Assembly (NCBI GenBank): GCA_025454405.1
Contig: JALOON010000056.1
Coordinates: 1-64,000, forward strand
DNA length: 64,000 nt
Direction of reading: 5' to 3'
DNA from: Oscillatoriaceae cyanobacterium Prado104
Lineage (GTDB): Bacteria > Cyanobacteriota > Cyanobacteriia > Cyanobacteriales > Microcoleaceae
Shown here: positions 36,600 through 44,868 of the stretch, piece after piece
Layout of the letters: every line of letters starts with the position of its first letter
How positions within the stretch are numbered: position 1 is the stretch's first letter
Notes under the pieces: model-generated
What the model saw: only the letters and a program-made list of their open reading frames with translations
What the model was told of the DNA's origin: nothing
The model's database searches: none
Made by a program: the position numbers and the translations under genes

Positions 36600-36840
36600 T
36601 AGGTTGGGTTGAACGAAGTGAAAACCCAACTCAACCCCGACAATCGCCAAACTATAAGATTGTATAGGGCGAAGTTAGATCTGTAAGTTGGGTTTCATTC
36701 TTCAACCCAACCTACGTATATTATTGAAGTTAGATTTGAGAGTTGAGTTTCATTCTTCAACCCAACCTACGTATATTATTGAAGTTAGATTTGAGAGTTG
36801 GGTTTCATTCTTCAACCCAACCTACGTATATTATTGAAGT
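36600..36840. repeat. Three 55-bp tandem repeats between hoxH and hoxW
   Basis: GAAGTTAGAT begins at 36671, 36726, 36781 and 36836, a 55-base period. Each unit contains the palindrome GTTGGGTTTCATTCTTCAAC plus CCAACCTACG. A related GTAGGTTGGGTTGAACGAAG-type hairpin precedes at 36600-36640 and another copy lies at 61160. No gene is present. Confidence 0.85.
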
Positions 36841-36864
36841 TAGATAACTGAAATTTGAATAGTA

Positions 36865-37344
36865 ATGGCTGCAATCAAAAAATCGATCGCTCTAATTGGA
36901 TACGGTAACGACCTCTGCAGCGATGACGGCGTAGGTCAAAAAATTGCCAATACAGTTGCAACTTGGGGATTAGAAAACCTGCAAACTTACGCCGTACATC
37001 AATTGACACCAGAGTTAGCAGAAACTATTGCCCGAGTCGATGCAGTTATATTTGCAGATGCTTACCCGGCAGGAGAAGAAACAGCAGTTAAAGTTATCGA
37101 GCTCACAGCTTCTGAATTAACTCAAGGAATTGCTCATTCTCTCGATCCGCGATCGCTGCTAGGATTAGCACAAAAACTGTACGATCGCCTGCCCCAGGCT
37201 TGGATGGTAGCAGTACCTGCTGTCAACTTTGAGTTAGGAGAATCTTTTTCCCCTGTTACCGAGTCGGCAATGGTTAAAGCTTTAGAAGAGATTGATGATT
37301 TGCTCGCAATAATCAACAACATTTCTCGTTTGATAATTAGATAG
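36865..37344 (+). CDS. hoxW: Hydrogenase maturation endopeptidase HoxW
   Basis: HoxW cleaves the C-terminal extension of HoxH after nickel insertion. The 159-residue protein shows the HycI/HoxW-family N-terminus IALIGYGNDLCSDDGVG with the conserved metal-probing acidic residue, the second acidic position in VIFADAYPAGEE, and the conserved His in IAHSLDPRSLLGLA. It is the last gene of the hox cluster; 275 bases of repeats separate it from hoxH. Confidence 0.93.
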   Translation: MAAIKKSIALIGYGNDLCSDDGVGQKIANTVATWGLENLQTYAVHQLTPELAETIARVDAVIFADAYPAGEETAVKVIELTASELTQGIAHSLDPRSLLGLAQKLYDRLPQAWMVAVPAVNFELGESFSPVTESAMVKALEEIDDLLAIINNISRLIIR

Positions 37345-37575
37345 TAATTATGCAACAGTAAAATATGAGTTCGATCGAATATCTCGCGCGCTCTTGCTTT
37401 AATTGTATTTAGTTGCTCGATCGCTGTAGTATTTCAGCTTCTCTCAATAGATAGGTGGAACCGACTATCGGGATCGATGACGGTGCCCTTCAATTAGCTG
37501 CATGGGTTAGCTGCATAGCTGAAGCCGCAAATTTTCAGTGAATTTTTGATGGCATTTTACTATAATTGACCCCGA
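37345..37575. other. Gap between hoxW and the menF promoter
   Basis: No gene is visible. The direct repeat TTAGCTGCAT occurs twice near 37496-37517, and a TATAAT-like box without a -35 partner lies at 37561. Confidence 0.4.
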
Positions 37576-37605
37576 TTGACTGCAAACTTAATAAATTTTT
37601 ATAAT
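37576..37605 (+). promoter_or_regulatory. Strong sigma-70-type promoter upstream of menF
   Basis: TTGACT (37576-37581) and TATAAT (37600-37605) are separated by 18 bases, a near-consensus arrangement. Transcription would start near 37612, about 175 bases before menF. Confidence 0.7.
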
Positions 37606-37611
37606 ACCTGC

Positions 37612-37788
37612 TGGGCGATAAACCTTGCCCGATCTGTCAACTGTCAACGGTTTGTCCATCGATCCCAAACAGGGAAGGAAACGCTAAGGGCCATGTTTTG
37701 CGATTGCCCGGAGCGTGGTTAGATTGAGATAGGGGTTTTAGCCGGAAAAACCCGCACTCTTTCTAACAAATCTGCTATTCTCCATTTC
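37612..37788 (+). promoter_or_regulatory. Long 5' leader of menF or a small RNA
   Basis: The 175 bases after the promoter have a local hairpin (GGGC-GATAAACCTT-GCCC, 37613-37632) and GC-rich segments around 37676-37710 unlike the AT-rich surroundings. It may be an untranslated leader or a separate small RNA. I recognise no riboswitch class. Confidence 0.35.
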
Positions 37789-39222
37789 ATGACTGTAACA
37801 CCGCACCGCGCTAATTTTTTGCTAGACCGCGATCGACTGCATCAGTTTCTGTTAGATTGCCAACAATCTTTAACTGAAAAAGAGCCAACAAAAATAGTTA
37901 GTATTTCTCAGGAAATTTACCCCGCCGATCCGCTAGCTTTATTGCAAGAAATTTCTGCACCGCAGCAGCGGCACTTTTATTTTGAAAAAAGAGACTTAAT
38001 TGCAGGTAAAGGTTTTGCGATCGCAGCCCTTGATTCGGCAATCCACCTTACAGCAGCAGGCACGGATAGATTTGCCGTCGCTCAAAATTTTATCCGATCG
38101 TGCCTTGCCAGTACAATTGCGATCGGTGCAGATAGCTTGCCCTTCAGCGGACCGCACTTTTTTTGCAGTTTTGCTTTTTTTGATGAGAATATCTCTGCCA
38201 ATTCTTACTTTCCGCCCGCCACTGTATTTTTACCAAAATGGCAGATCGCTCGACTGCAAGATACTTGTACGATTGTGGCTAATGAAATTGTCAGGAAAGA
38301 TCTAAATCTGAAAATAATTACTGAAAATATTTGGCAAGTTTTCGATCGAATTGCGTCTCGCAAGTTTAGTAAAGTAACATTTGCTGCCAACACTTCACTC
38401 TCTTTGAAACAAATACCAGTTAATAATGCCCGTCAATTTAAAACATCGGTCAAGTCGGCGTTAGAATCGATCGCCGATCGAGATTTGAGTAAAATTGTGT
38501 TGTCCCAAGCAATAAATGTCATTTCCCAAACTCCTTTTAGTTTAATAGATTCCTTAAATAATTTGCGCATCAGCTATCCGGGTTGCTATGTATTTTCCAC
38601 CAGCAACGGCAAAGGTCAAAATTTTATTGGTGCCAGTCCAGAACGCTTGATTAGCATTCACAACGATCGGCTGGCAACCGATGCTTTAGCTGGTTCGGGC
38701 CCGCGGGGCAGAACTGAAGCTGAAGATGCAAAATTAGCAGTGGGTTTGCTCAACAGTGAAAAAGATATTAGAGAACACCGAGTTGTCATAGATTTTATTG
38801 CCGATCGCCTGTACAATCTCGGTATAACTCCCGAATTTTCTCCCCAACCAAGACTGCTGCAACTGTCAAACATCCAGCATTTATGGACGCCCGTAACAGC
38901 TAAAATTCCCGCCAACATTCATCTATTAGAAATCTTATCTCAACTGCATCCAACCCCAGCAGTAGCGGGATTGCCGAGAGATACTGCTTTAGAAAAAATT
39001 CGCCGCTGGGAAAGCTGCGATCGCTCTCTTTACGCAGCGCCCTTGGGCTGGATCGATCGGCGGGGAAATGGCGAGTTTGCTGTCGGCATTCGCTCGGCTT
39101 TAATCGACGGAAATCGGGCTATACTTTATGCTGGTGCCGGAATTGTTGCCGGTTCGGAACCCGACAAAGAATTAGCAGAAATTCAACTGAAATTGCAGGC
39201 ACTGCTCGATGCTTTAGTTTAG
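37789..39222 (+). CDS. menF: Isochorismate synthase
   Basis: This 477-residue chorismate-binding enzyme converts chorismate to isochorismate, the first step to phylloquinone (vitamin K1), the A1 electron acceptor of photosystem I. The C-terminal half has the family motifs: LSKIVLSQA (catalytic Lys), FIGASPERL, ALAGSGPRGRTEAED, EHRVVIDFI, HPTPAVAGLPRD and GWIDRRGNGEFAVGIR. The N-terminal part is the usual variable region. The stop codon is 5 bases before menD, so the two form an operon behind the promoter at 37576. Confidence 0.94.
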   Translation: MTVTPHRANFLLDRDRLHQFLLDCQQSLTEKEPTKIVSISQEIYPADPLALLQEISAPQQRHFYFEKRDLIAGKGFAIAALDSAIHLTAAGTDRFAVAQNFIRSCLASTIAIGADSLPFSGPHFFCSFAFFDENISANSYFPPATVFLPKWQIARLQDTCTIVANEIVRKDLNLKIITENIWQVFDRIASRKFSKVTFAANTSLSLKQIPVNNARQFKTSVKSALESIADRDLSKIVLSQAINVISQTPFSLIDSLNNLRISYPGCYVFSTSNGKGQNFIGASPERLISIHNDRLATDALAGSGPRGRTEAEDAKLAVGLLNSEKDIREHRVVIDFIADRLYNLGITPEFSPQPRLLQLSNIQHLWTPVTAKIPANIHLLEILSQLHPTPAVAGLPRDTALEKIRRWESCDRSLYAAPLGWIDRRGNGEFAVGIRSALIDGNRAILYAGAGIVAGSEPDKELAEIQLKLQALLDALV

Positions 39223-39227
39223 AAAAA

Positions 39228-41126
39228 ATGATGGATTTTCGCAATACAAATACTCTTTGGTGTTCCATATTAGCAGAGACTTTGCAGCGCTTGGGATTGG
39301 CTGTAGCGGTCATTTGTCCCGGTTCTCGATCGGCCCCGCTAACTATTGCTTTTGCCCAAAACAGTCAAATAGAATCGATTCCCGTTCTCGACGAGCGATC
39401 GGCCAGTTTTTTTGCTTTGGGAATTGCTAAAAAATCTGGTTTGCCAGTCGCGCTGATTTGCACGTCTGGAACCGCAGCAGCTAACTTTTTTCCTGCTATA
39501 ATTGAAGCCAGAGAAAGCAGGATTCCGCTGCTAATTTTCACCGCCGATCGACCGCCAGAATTGCGCGATTGCCATGCCGGACAGGCGATCGATCAAGTTA
39601 AAATTTACGGCAATTATCCCAACTGGCAAGCTGAGTTAGCCATGCCATCTTCAGATACGGAAATGTTAGGCTATTTGCGCCAGACTATTGTTTTTGCTTG
39701 GGAGCGATCGCGCCTGCCAACTCCCGGCCCGGTTCATCTCAACATTCCCTTGCGCGACCCCCTCATTCCCATCCCGGATATTGCTGTAGAATCTTTAAAA
39801 TCCCAATTTAATACTGATGATTTTTTTTTAGGAATTAAACGCATTGTTGCCGGACAAAATTTTACCCCACTCAACCCCAGAAGCGGGGAAGCAAGAAATA
39901 CAATTTTTCAAGAGAGAGAAGACAGTTCGCGAGAAGAAACTATAATTGAAATCTGGCAAAAATGCGAGCGGGGAATTATTATTGCAGGAGTTGCCCAGCC
40001 TCAGTTTCCCGAGGAGTATTGCAGGGCGATCGGTCGGATTTCTCAATTATTAAACTGGCCGGTGTTAGCAGAAGGATTATCCCCTTTCAGAAACTACGCT
40101 GCCCTCAATCCTCACCTCATTTCTACCTACGATTTAATCCTGCGAAACCAACAATTAGCGCAACAATTAACCCCAGAAATCGCCATTCAAATCGGAGACT
40201 TACCAACAAGTAAAGAACTGCGATCGTGGCTGGAACGAACCAAACCAAAACGATATATCATCGACCCCAGCCACCACAATTTAGACCCCCTGCACGGCAA
40301 AACAATTCACCTGAGAACATCCATCGAAAATCTCGCCGCCATCTTTCCAGATTGCCCTCAAATCCCCTCAATTAATATTAATAAGGGAGAACCAGAAAAA
40401 TTTCCAGTCCCCCCCCTTACTAAGGGGGGGTTAGGGGAGGATCTGCAATTGTGGTGCGACGCCGAAGCCAAAATCAGACAAACAATTGACCAGAAAATGG
40501 CAGGAATTAACAGCATAATCGAACCCAAAGTATCTTGGCTGCTGTCCCAAATTTTGCCCCCACAAACACCAATATTTATTGCTAACAGTATGCCCGTCAG
40601 GGACGTAGAATTTTTCTGGAGGCCCAATAACTTAAAAGTTCAGCCTTTTTGCAATCGCGGGGCTAACGGCATCGACGGCACTTTATCAACAGCTTTGGGA
40701 ATTGCCCACCGCCATCAAAGCAGCATCTTGCTGACAGGCGACTTAGCACTTTTGCACGACACGAACGGGTTTTTAATTAGCAATAAATTTCTCGGTCATC
40801 TGACTGTTATTTTAATTAATAATAACGGCGGCGGGATTTTTGAAATGCTGCCAGTAGCTAAATTTGACCCGCCCTTTGAAGAGTTTTTTGCTACACCGCA
40901 AAATATTAAGTTCGATCGATTGTGTGCGACTTACGGAGTCGATCGCGAAATCATTGAATCTTGGGAACAGTTAAAACAAAAATTGAACCCGCTGCCAAGT
41001 AAGGGCATCCGCGTTTTAGAATTGCAAACGGATCGGAAGTTTGATGCTAAATGGAGGCAAGAAAATTTATTGACTGATTTATTGACTGATTTATTGACGG
41101 GCGATCGATCGATGGCTGATAATTAG
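39228..41126 (+). CDS. menD: SEPHCHC synthase (2-oxoglutarate decarboxylase step of menaquinone/phylloquinone synthesis)
   Basis: MenD is a TPP enzyme that adds decarboxylated 2-oxoglutarate to isochorismate. Visible motifs: CPGSRSAPLTIAFAQ and ERSASFFALG at the N-terminus (TPP activation), ADRPPELRDCHAGQAIDQ, and the C-terminal TPP/metal site GDLALLHDTNGF with NNNGGGIFEMLP. At 632 residues it is longer than the usual 560-590. Two additions explain this: an insert around residues 385-410 containing FPVPPLTKGGLGED, coded by an intergenic-type repeat, and a C-terminal LLTDLLTDLLTGDRS from a 12-bp tandem repeat. Two adjacent ATGs (39228, 39231) are possible starts. Confidence 0.95.
   Translation: MMDFRNTNTLWCSILAETLQRLGLAVAVICPGSRSAPLTIAFAQNSQIESIPVLDERSASFFALGIAKKSGLPVALICTSGTAAANFFPAIIEARESRIPLLIFTADRPPELRDCHAGQAIDQVKIYGNYPNWQAELAMPSSDTEMLGYLRQTIVFAWERSRLPTPGPVHLNIPLRDPLIPIPDIAVESLKSQFNTDDFFLGIKRIVAGQNFTPLNPRSGEARNTIFQEREDSSREETIIEIWQKCERGIIIAGVAQPQFPEEYCRAIGRISQLLNWPVLAEGLSPFRNYAALNPHLISTYDLILRNQQLAQQLTPEIAIQIGDLPTSKELRSWLERTKPKRYIIDPSHHNLDPLHGKTIHLRTSIENLAAIFPDCPQIPSININKGEPEKFPVPPLTKGGLGEDLQLWCDAEAKIRQTIDQKMAGINSIIEPKVSWLLSQILPPQTPIFIANSMPVRDVEFFWRPNNLKVQPFCNRGANGIDGTLSTALGIAHRHQSSILLTGDLALLHDTNGFLISNKFLGHLTVILINNNGGGIFEMLPVAKFDPPFEEFFATPQNIKFDRLCATYGVDREIIESWEQLKQKLNPLPSKGIRVLELQTDRKFDAKWRQENLLTDLLTDLLTGDRSMADN
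40401..40443 (+). repeat. Palindromic GATCCCCC-type repeat inside menD
   Basis: The sequence TTTCCAGTCCCCCCCCTTAC plus TAAGGGGGGGTTAGGGGAGG is almost the same as the terminal unit of the array at 23350 (about 23759-23799). It is in frame and coded in the peptide PVPPLTKGGLGED. Confidence 0.85.
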
Positions 41127-41208
41127 AAAGGTGTAACAAGTATTGAACAATAATTTTTAGATCGTACAGGGCTATGAGGACAAATTGAATTTAATCGATC
41201 TGCAGCAA

Positions 41209-41225
41209 GGTGCGCACTGCGCACC
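41209..41225. repeat. GGTGCGC palindrome after menD
   Basis: Arms GGTGCGC and GCGCACC with loop ACT, 80 bases after the menD stop; same family as 1333 and 18019. Confidence 0.7.
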
Positions 41226-41285
41226 CTACAAATTACAAACAGCGCGATCGCTCGCCCCGCACTCAAACAACAGAAATCATCAAAA

Positions 41286-41762
41286 CTAGCCTTTGATAAA
41301 CCGTTCTAATTTGTGAGCCAGATTGTCCACAACGCCGCCCGAAGTATGGGTTGCCGATGCTTCAGCTTCAATGCGCTTTACAGTATCCTCGGGAAGATCC
41401 AACAACTGCACTAATTTTTGATAAGCTGCGGCTTCTTCAGCATTAATTTTTGGTTCCTCGGGAGTGCGAGAGCTCGATGCAATTACCTCATAGCCGAGTT
41501 GCAGCACTAATTCCCGTTCGGCTTGACTTTCTAATTGCTGGATCGACTCTTCAAGGGGAATATTTTGCATGATGTAATCGCGCAATTCTTGCTGCATTTG
41601 CTGCTGTTCGGCATCGCCGGCAAACAAGCGGCAAAAACGATCGAGCATTAAATCGACTTCTTCAGTTGCTAGTTCGCCATCAGCCCATGCCATAGAAGCC
41701 ACAATTCTCAGCAGGTTCATTTGGCGTGGCGAAATAGAGGGAGGGGGTGGGGGTTGGATCAT
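41286..41762 (-). CDS. TerB-like (tellurite-resistance-type) helical protein
   Basis: This 158-residue soluble protein resembles the TerB/DUF533-like fold: an N-terminal helix pair with MNLLRIVASMAWADGELATEEVDLMLDRF, where the acidic DGELATEE segment is the signature of the family, followed by more helices (IPLEESIQQL, ELVLQLGYEVI). TerB proteins are thought to bind metals or act in membrane-associated stress complexes; the function of cyanobacterial members is unknown. No other ter genes are nearby. GGAATTGGTAATGGGG repeats lie just upstream of its start (41762-41820). Confidence 0.75.
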   Translation of the reverse strand: MIQPPPPPSISPRQMNLLRIVASMAWADGELATEEVDLMLDRFCRLFAGDAEQQQMQQELRDYIMQNIPLEESIQQLESQAERELVLQLGYEVIASSSRTPEEPKINAEEAAAYQKLVQLLDLPEDTVKRIEAEASATHTSGGVVDNLAHKLERFIKG

Positions 41763-41897
41763 AAAAGTTAGGAATGGGGAATTGGTAATGGGGAATGGGG
41801 AATTGGTAATGGGGTATTCGGAATTGAGCCGGATTCCTGTTTTTATTTTTCTTCCTTTTGCCCTGCACCTTTCCCTGCTCCTTCTCTTTCTTTTATC

Positions 41898-43769
41898 TCA
41901 CAAGTTTGACAAAGGAACTCCCAGCCATCCGGTAAAGTTTTGTTGCTGAATTTTGCTCGGCGCATCAACAGGTACGATCGAATAGCGGGTAGGTTGCGGC
42001 GCTGCCAGAGTTACCGTGCAAGTCCGCAGTTCGTCTTGATGAAACACTGTCACCGCTACAGTATCTCCAGGCTTGTAATCTTTCAGCCTCTCGTTCGCTT
42101 GTTCTGTATTTGCTACCCGAAAACCTTCGATCGCCAGCAACTCATCTCCTGCGTCAATTCCCGCCAATTGTGCGGGAGATCCTGCTTCAACAAACTTAAT
42201 AGTTTCCCGTCCGTGTTCCGAGGTCAGCGTCCAACCGAGCCGAGGTATTTCGCTAGTTTCATCTACCGAAATTTTCAGGCCGAAAGGTTCGAGATATTCG
42301 TCATAGGGCAACTCTTCAGTGCCGTCAACATAACGGGCAAAAAAGTCACTTAAATCGACGCCTGCAACCGACTCGATCGCAGCTTTTAACTCTTCTGGAG
42401 TAAAGCCAATTTCTGTTGGATGCGCCGGAGAATTTAACTTGCCGTTTTGCTCGGAATTAGCATTGCCGAACTTCTGCCACATCAAACGCATCACATCATC
42501 CAGCGAGCGTTCGTTTCCGTGTTGCGCCCGGATCGACAAATCGAGCAAAAACGAAACAACTTCCCCTTTCAGATAATAAGAAATTTGAGAATTATCGCTG
42601 TTAGCATCTCGGCGGTAAAGCTTGATCCAAGCATCCCAACTCGACTCGCTGGCAGGCTGCACTTTTCGCCCCGGCGTCGTTTGCAAGCGAGTGATTTCCT
42701 TAGCTAAATGTTGCAACAAACCCTTAGCGTCGTAAAACCCAGCTCGAAATGGAATCACCAAATCGTAATAACTGGTCGTGCCTTCGGAGAACCACAAAGA
42801 AGTAGTATAATTTTCTTGTTCGTAATCAAATACTTCCAGAGCTTTCGGTCGGATGCGCTTGACATTCCAGAGGTGAAAAAATTCGTGAGCCACTAATTGC
42901 ACGAACCTTTCGTACTTGTCTTTAGAGCGAAATCCAAAGCGCGGGTAATTGAGAGTGCAGCTATCTTTGTGTTCCAAACCTCCGTAACCGGAGCCGGACA
43001 AATGCAGCAAAAATATATAGCGATCGTAAGGCAAACCGCCGAACATTTTTGCTTCAACTTCGATAACTTTTTGGATATCTCGAATTGCCCGATCGGCATC
43101 TAAATTGCCTTTGCCCCACACAACTAACTGGTGAGGTTTTCCCATCACCTCAAAATCGCAGGCTTCGTGAATTCCGATCTCAAAAGGACTATCGACCAGA
43201 GTATCAAAATCCGCCGCTGCGAAAGTGTTATCTTGCCCCGCAACGGGCGGCAAAGCCGTCACAATGCGCCATTCCGGGCGGGGCGGCACAATTTTTACGG
43301 TGTAACGAGCGCGATCGAATCCTGACAAGAAAAAGCACAAAGCCGCCGGGTTGAAATAACCGTGAGTCCCATCTAAATGATTGGTGCGCACCGTCAGTTC
43401 GTTGGCAAAAATGCGGTAGCTTACCGTTACATCCGAAACAGAATCCGTATCGACTTGCCAGTGATTTTTGCTGATTTTTCGCCAAGGCAAAGCACGCGCG
43501 GCGAAGCTATCCCGTAGGGAATCGCCCGCGCGCGATCGAAAATCTTGCAAGTGTTTGGCGTACTCTCGAATCAAATAAGAACCCGGTGTCCAAATCGGCA
43601 TTTTTAAATCCAAAACTGACGCCGACCAATTTTGGACTCGCAAAGTCACTTCAAACAGGTGGGATTCAGGATTGGGCATCACTACCACATAATCAATGGT
43701 CGGTGAAGTTAATTTTTCCGGCAGGTCTCGGGCAACTTCCGAGGCATCAAAACGAGTGACATCTTTCAT
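41898..43769 (-). CDS. M61 family metallopeptidase with PDZ domain
   Basis: This 623-residue protein resembles glycyl aminopeptidases of family M61. The N-terminal beta domain (about 25-190) is followed by the zinc-binding HEFFHLWNVKRIRP and the third ligand region WFSEGTTSYYDL, and a C-terminal PDZ domain (about 500-590; AGSPAQLAGIDAGDELLAIEG). No signal peptide is evident. Around residues 78-93 the segment SRAGDSLRDSFAARA, absent from typical relatives, is coded by a palindromic GGCGAAGCTATCCCGTAGGG repeat that inserted in frame between LQDF and LPWRKISKNHW. The active site looks intact. Confidence 0.93.
   Translation of the reverse strand: MKDVTRFDASEVARDLPEKLTSPTIDYVVVMPNPESHLFEVTLRVQNWSASVLDLKMPIWTPGSYLIREYAKHLQDFRSRAGDSLRDSFAARALPWRKISKNHWQVDTDSVSDVTVSYRIFANELTVRTNHLDGTHGYFNPAALCFFLSGFDRARYTVKIVPPRPEWRIVTALPPVAGQDNTFAAADFDTLVDSPFEIGIHEACDFEVMGKPHQLVVWGKGNLDADRAIRDIQKVIEVEAKMFGGLPYDRYIFLLHLSGSGYGGLEHKDSCTLNYPRFGFRSKDKYERFVQLVAHEFFHLWNVKRIRPKALEVFDYEQENYTTSLWFSEGTTSYYDLVIPFRAGFYDAKGLLQHLAKEITRLQTTPGRKVQPASESSWDAWIKLYRRDANSDNSQISYYLKGEVVSFLLDLSIRAQHGNERSLDDVMRLMWQKFGNANSEQNGKLNSPAHPTEIGFTPEELKAAIESVAGVDLSDFFARYVDGTEELPYDEYLEPFGLKISVDETSEIPRLGWTLTSEHGRETIKFVEAGSPAQLAGIDAGDELLAIEGFRVANTEQANERLKDYKPGDTVAVTVFHQDELRTCTVTLAAPQPTRYSIVPVDAPSKIQQQNFTGWLGVPLSNL
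43495..43533. repeat. Short palindromic repeat inside the M61 gene
   Basis: GCGAAGCTATCCCGTAGGGA with flanking GCGCGG and CCGCGC arms forms a hairpin. A relative lies at about 28004-28035, in the gap upstream of the TnpB element. Confidence 0.75.
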
Positions 43770-44020
43770 TTGAATTTTGATATTTTTTCGCTAACATTTG
43801 CTAACAAATAGATTGAGTTGAGATGCTGCCTCGAACCGCGCCCGGTTCGACATTTGCAACTCATGCCTTGCCCGAGCCTTTTGTCGGTGGAAATATTGAA
43901 AATTACCTCGGCGAAATTGAAACTTAAAATTGCAACCTGTCCCCAAGAAATCCCAAAATTTTGCAGCTCCATCGGAAAAATCCCCGCTACAATCGGCATT
44001 CCGATTTAGCGGTGGATCGT
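43770..44020. other. Gap between crp-type gene and M61 gene
   Basis: No gene can be supported. Overlapping short frames on both strands have no recognisable feature. The promoter of the M61 gene should be here. Confidence 0.4.
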
Positions 44021-44701
44021 TCACTTGCTTGCCAAATTCATCAAGTGTTTGAGATTGATCAAATGGATAGTTTGGCGCTCTGAATCGACTTTAATCCAGT
44101 TTTTGCTTTCCAGCGTTTCCATAATTTTGCTGGTTTCATCTAGGGCGATATCTGTCACGTCCGCTAAATCTTCATAAGGGATATTAAATATCTCTTTGCC
44201 CTGTGCAGTTTTCTGACCGTAGTTTTCTGCCAGCTCGACTAAAGTATTGGCTAGTTTAACTGCTGGCTGGCGGTTGCGGAGTTGATAGCGGAGATTGGTT
44301 TGGCGGAGCCTGCGCACCATCAGTTGCAGCATTCGGTGGTGCAACTGCGGGTCCTTGAACAGGGTTTGAATAAATCGCTGGGCCGTAACGCTGATCAGTC
44401 GCACGGGCGACAGGGCAATTACGTCATTCGATCGCGGAGATTCATCGAGAATGGCCATTTCGCCGAAGAATGCGCCCCGTCCCAAAATAGCCATCGATAC
44501 GGCTCGATCGTTTGACAGGCGGCGGACTTTGACCCAGCCTGACACTACAAAGTAAATTGCATTGCCCCACGAATCTTCCATCACTACAGCTCGGCCGGGG
44601 GGATACTCGTGCTTGACGGCATTTGATAGCAGCCCTCCCAAGGTTTCTGGGTTAGCACCCTTAAATAGGGGGAACAGCTCACTGAAAGCTTCTGTCTTCA
44701 T
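44021..44701 (-). CDS. Crp/Fnr family transcriptional regulator
   Basis: This 226-residue regulator starts MKTEAFSELFPLF; an upstream start at 44779 would add 26 unconserved residues. The cyclic-nucleotide-binding-type domain (about 1-125; PPGRAVVMEDSWGNAIYFVVSG, GAFFGEMAILDESPRSNDVIA) is followed by the dimer helix and a C-terminal winged helix (about 150-220; IPYEDLADVTDIALDETSKIMETL). The PRSNDV motif has Arg-Ser at the place where cAMP-binding proteins have Arg-Ser/Thr, so cAMP binding is possible but unproven. It is of the type widely conserved in cyanobacteria. Its targets are unknown. Confidence 0.92.
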   Translation of the reverse strand: MKTEAFSELFPLFKGANPETLGGLLSNAVKHEYPPGRAVVMEDSWGNAIYFVVSGWVKVRRLSNDRAVSMAILGRGAFFGEMAILDESPRSNDVIALSPVRLISVTAQRFIQTLFKDPQLHHRMLQLMVRRLRQTNLRYQLRNRQPAVKLANTLVELAENYGQKTAQGKEIFNIPYEDLADVTDIALDETSKIMETLESKNWIKVDSERQTIHLINLKHLMNLASK

Positions 44702-44868
44702 GCAAACTCGCAAAGCGTGGGAAATTATGATTAGGCGACAGCCAATAGCCTCCGGAGCGATCGTTGTTTGAGAAAACAAACAATCGCTTGCTCCTTTAAT
44801 TATTGATGATAAGGGTGCAGAGGCGCTGTTCGCGTAAAATTGGCCGATTCTTCAAATTGCAAACGATT

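Noticed and set aside
37612-37788. 6S RNA assignment for the menF leader
   Set aside because: The size would fit, but I could not find a convincing long closing stem with central bubble, so it is kept only as an unassigned leader or small RNA.
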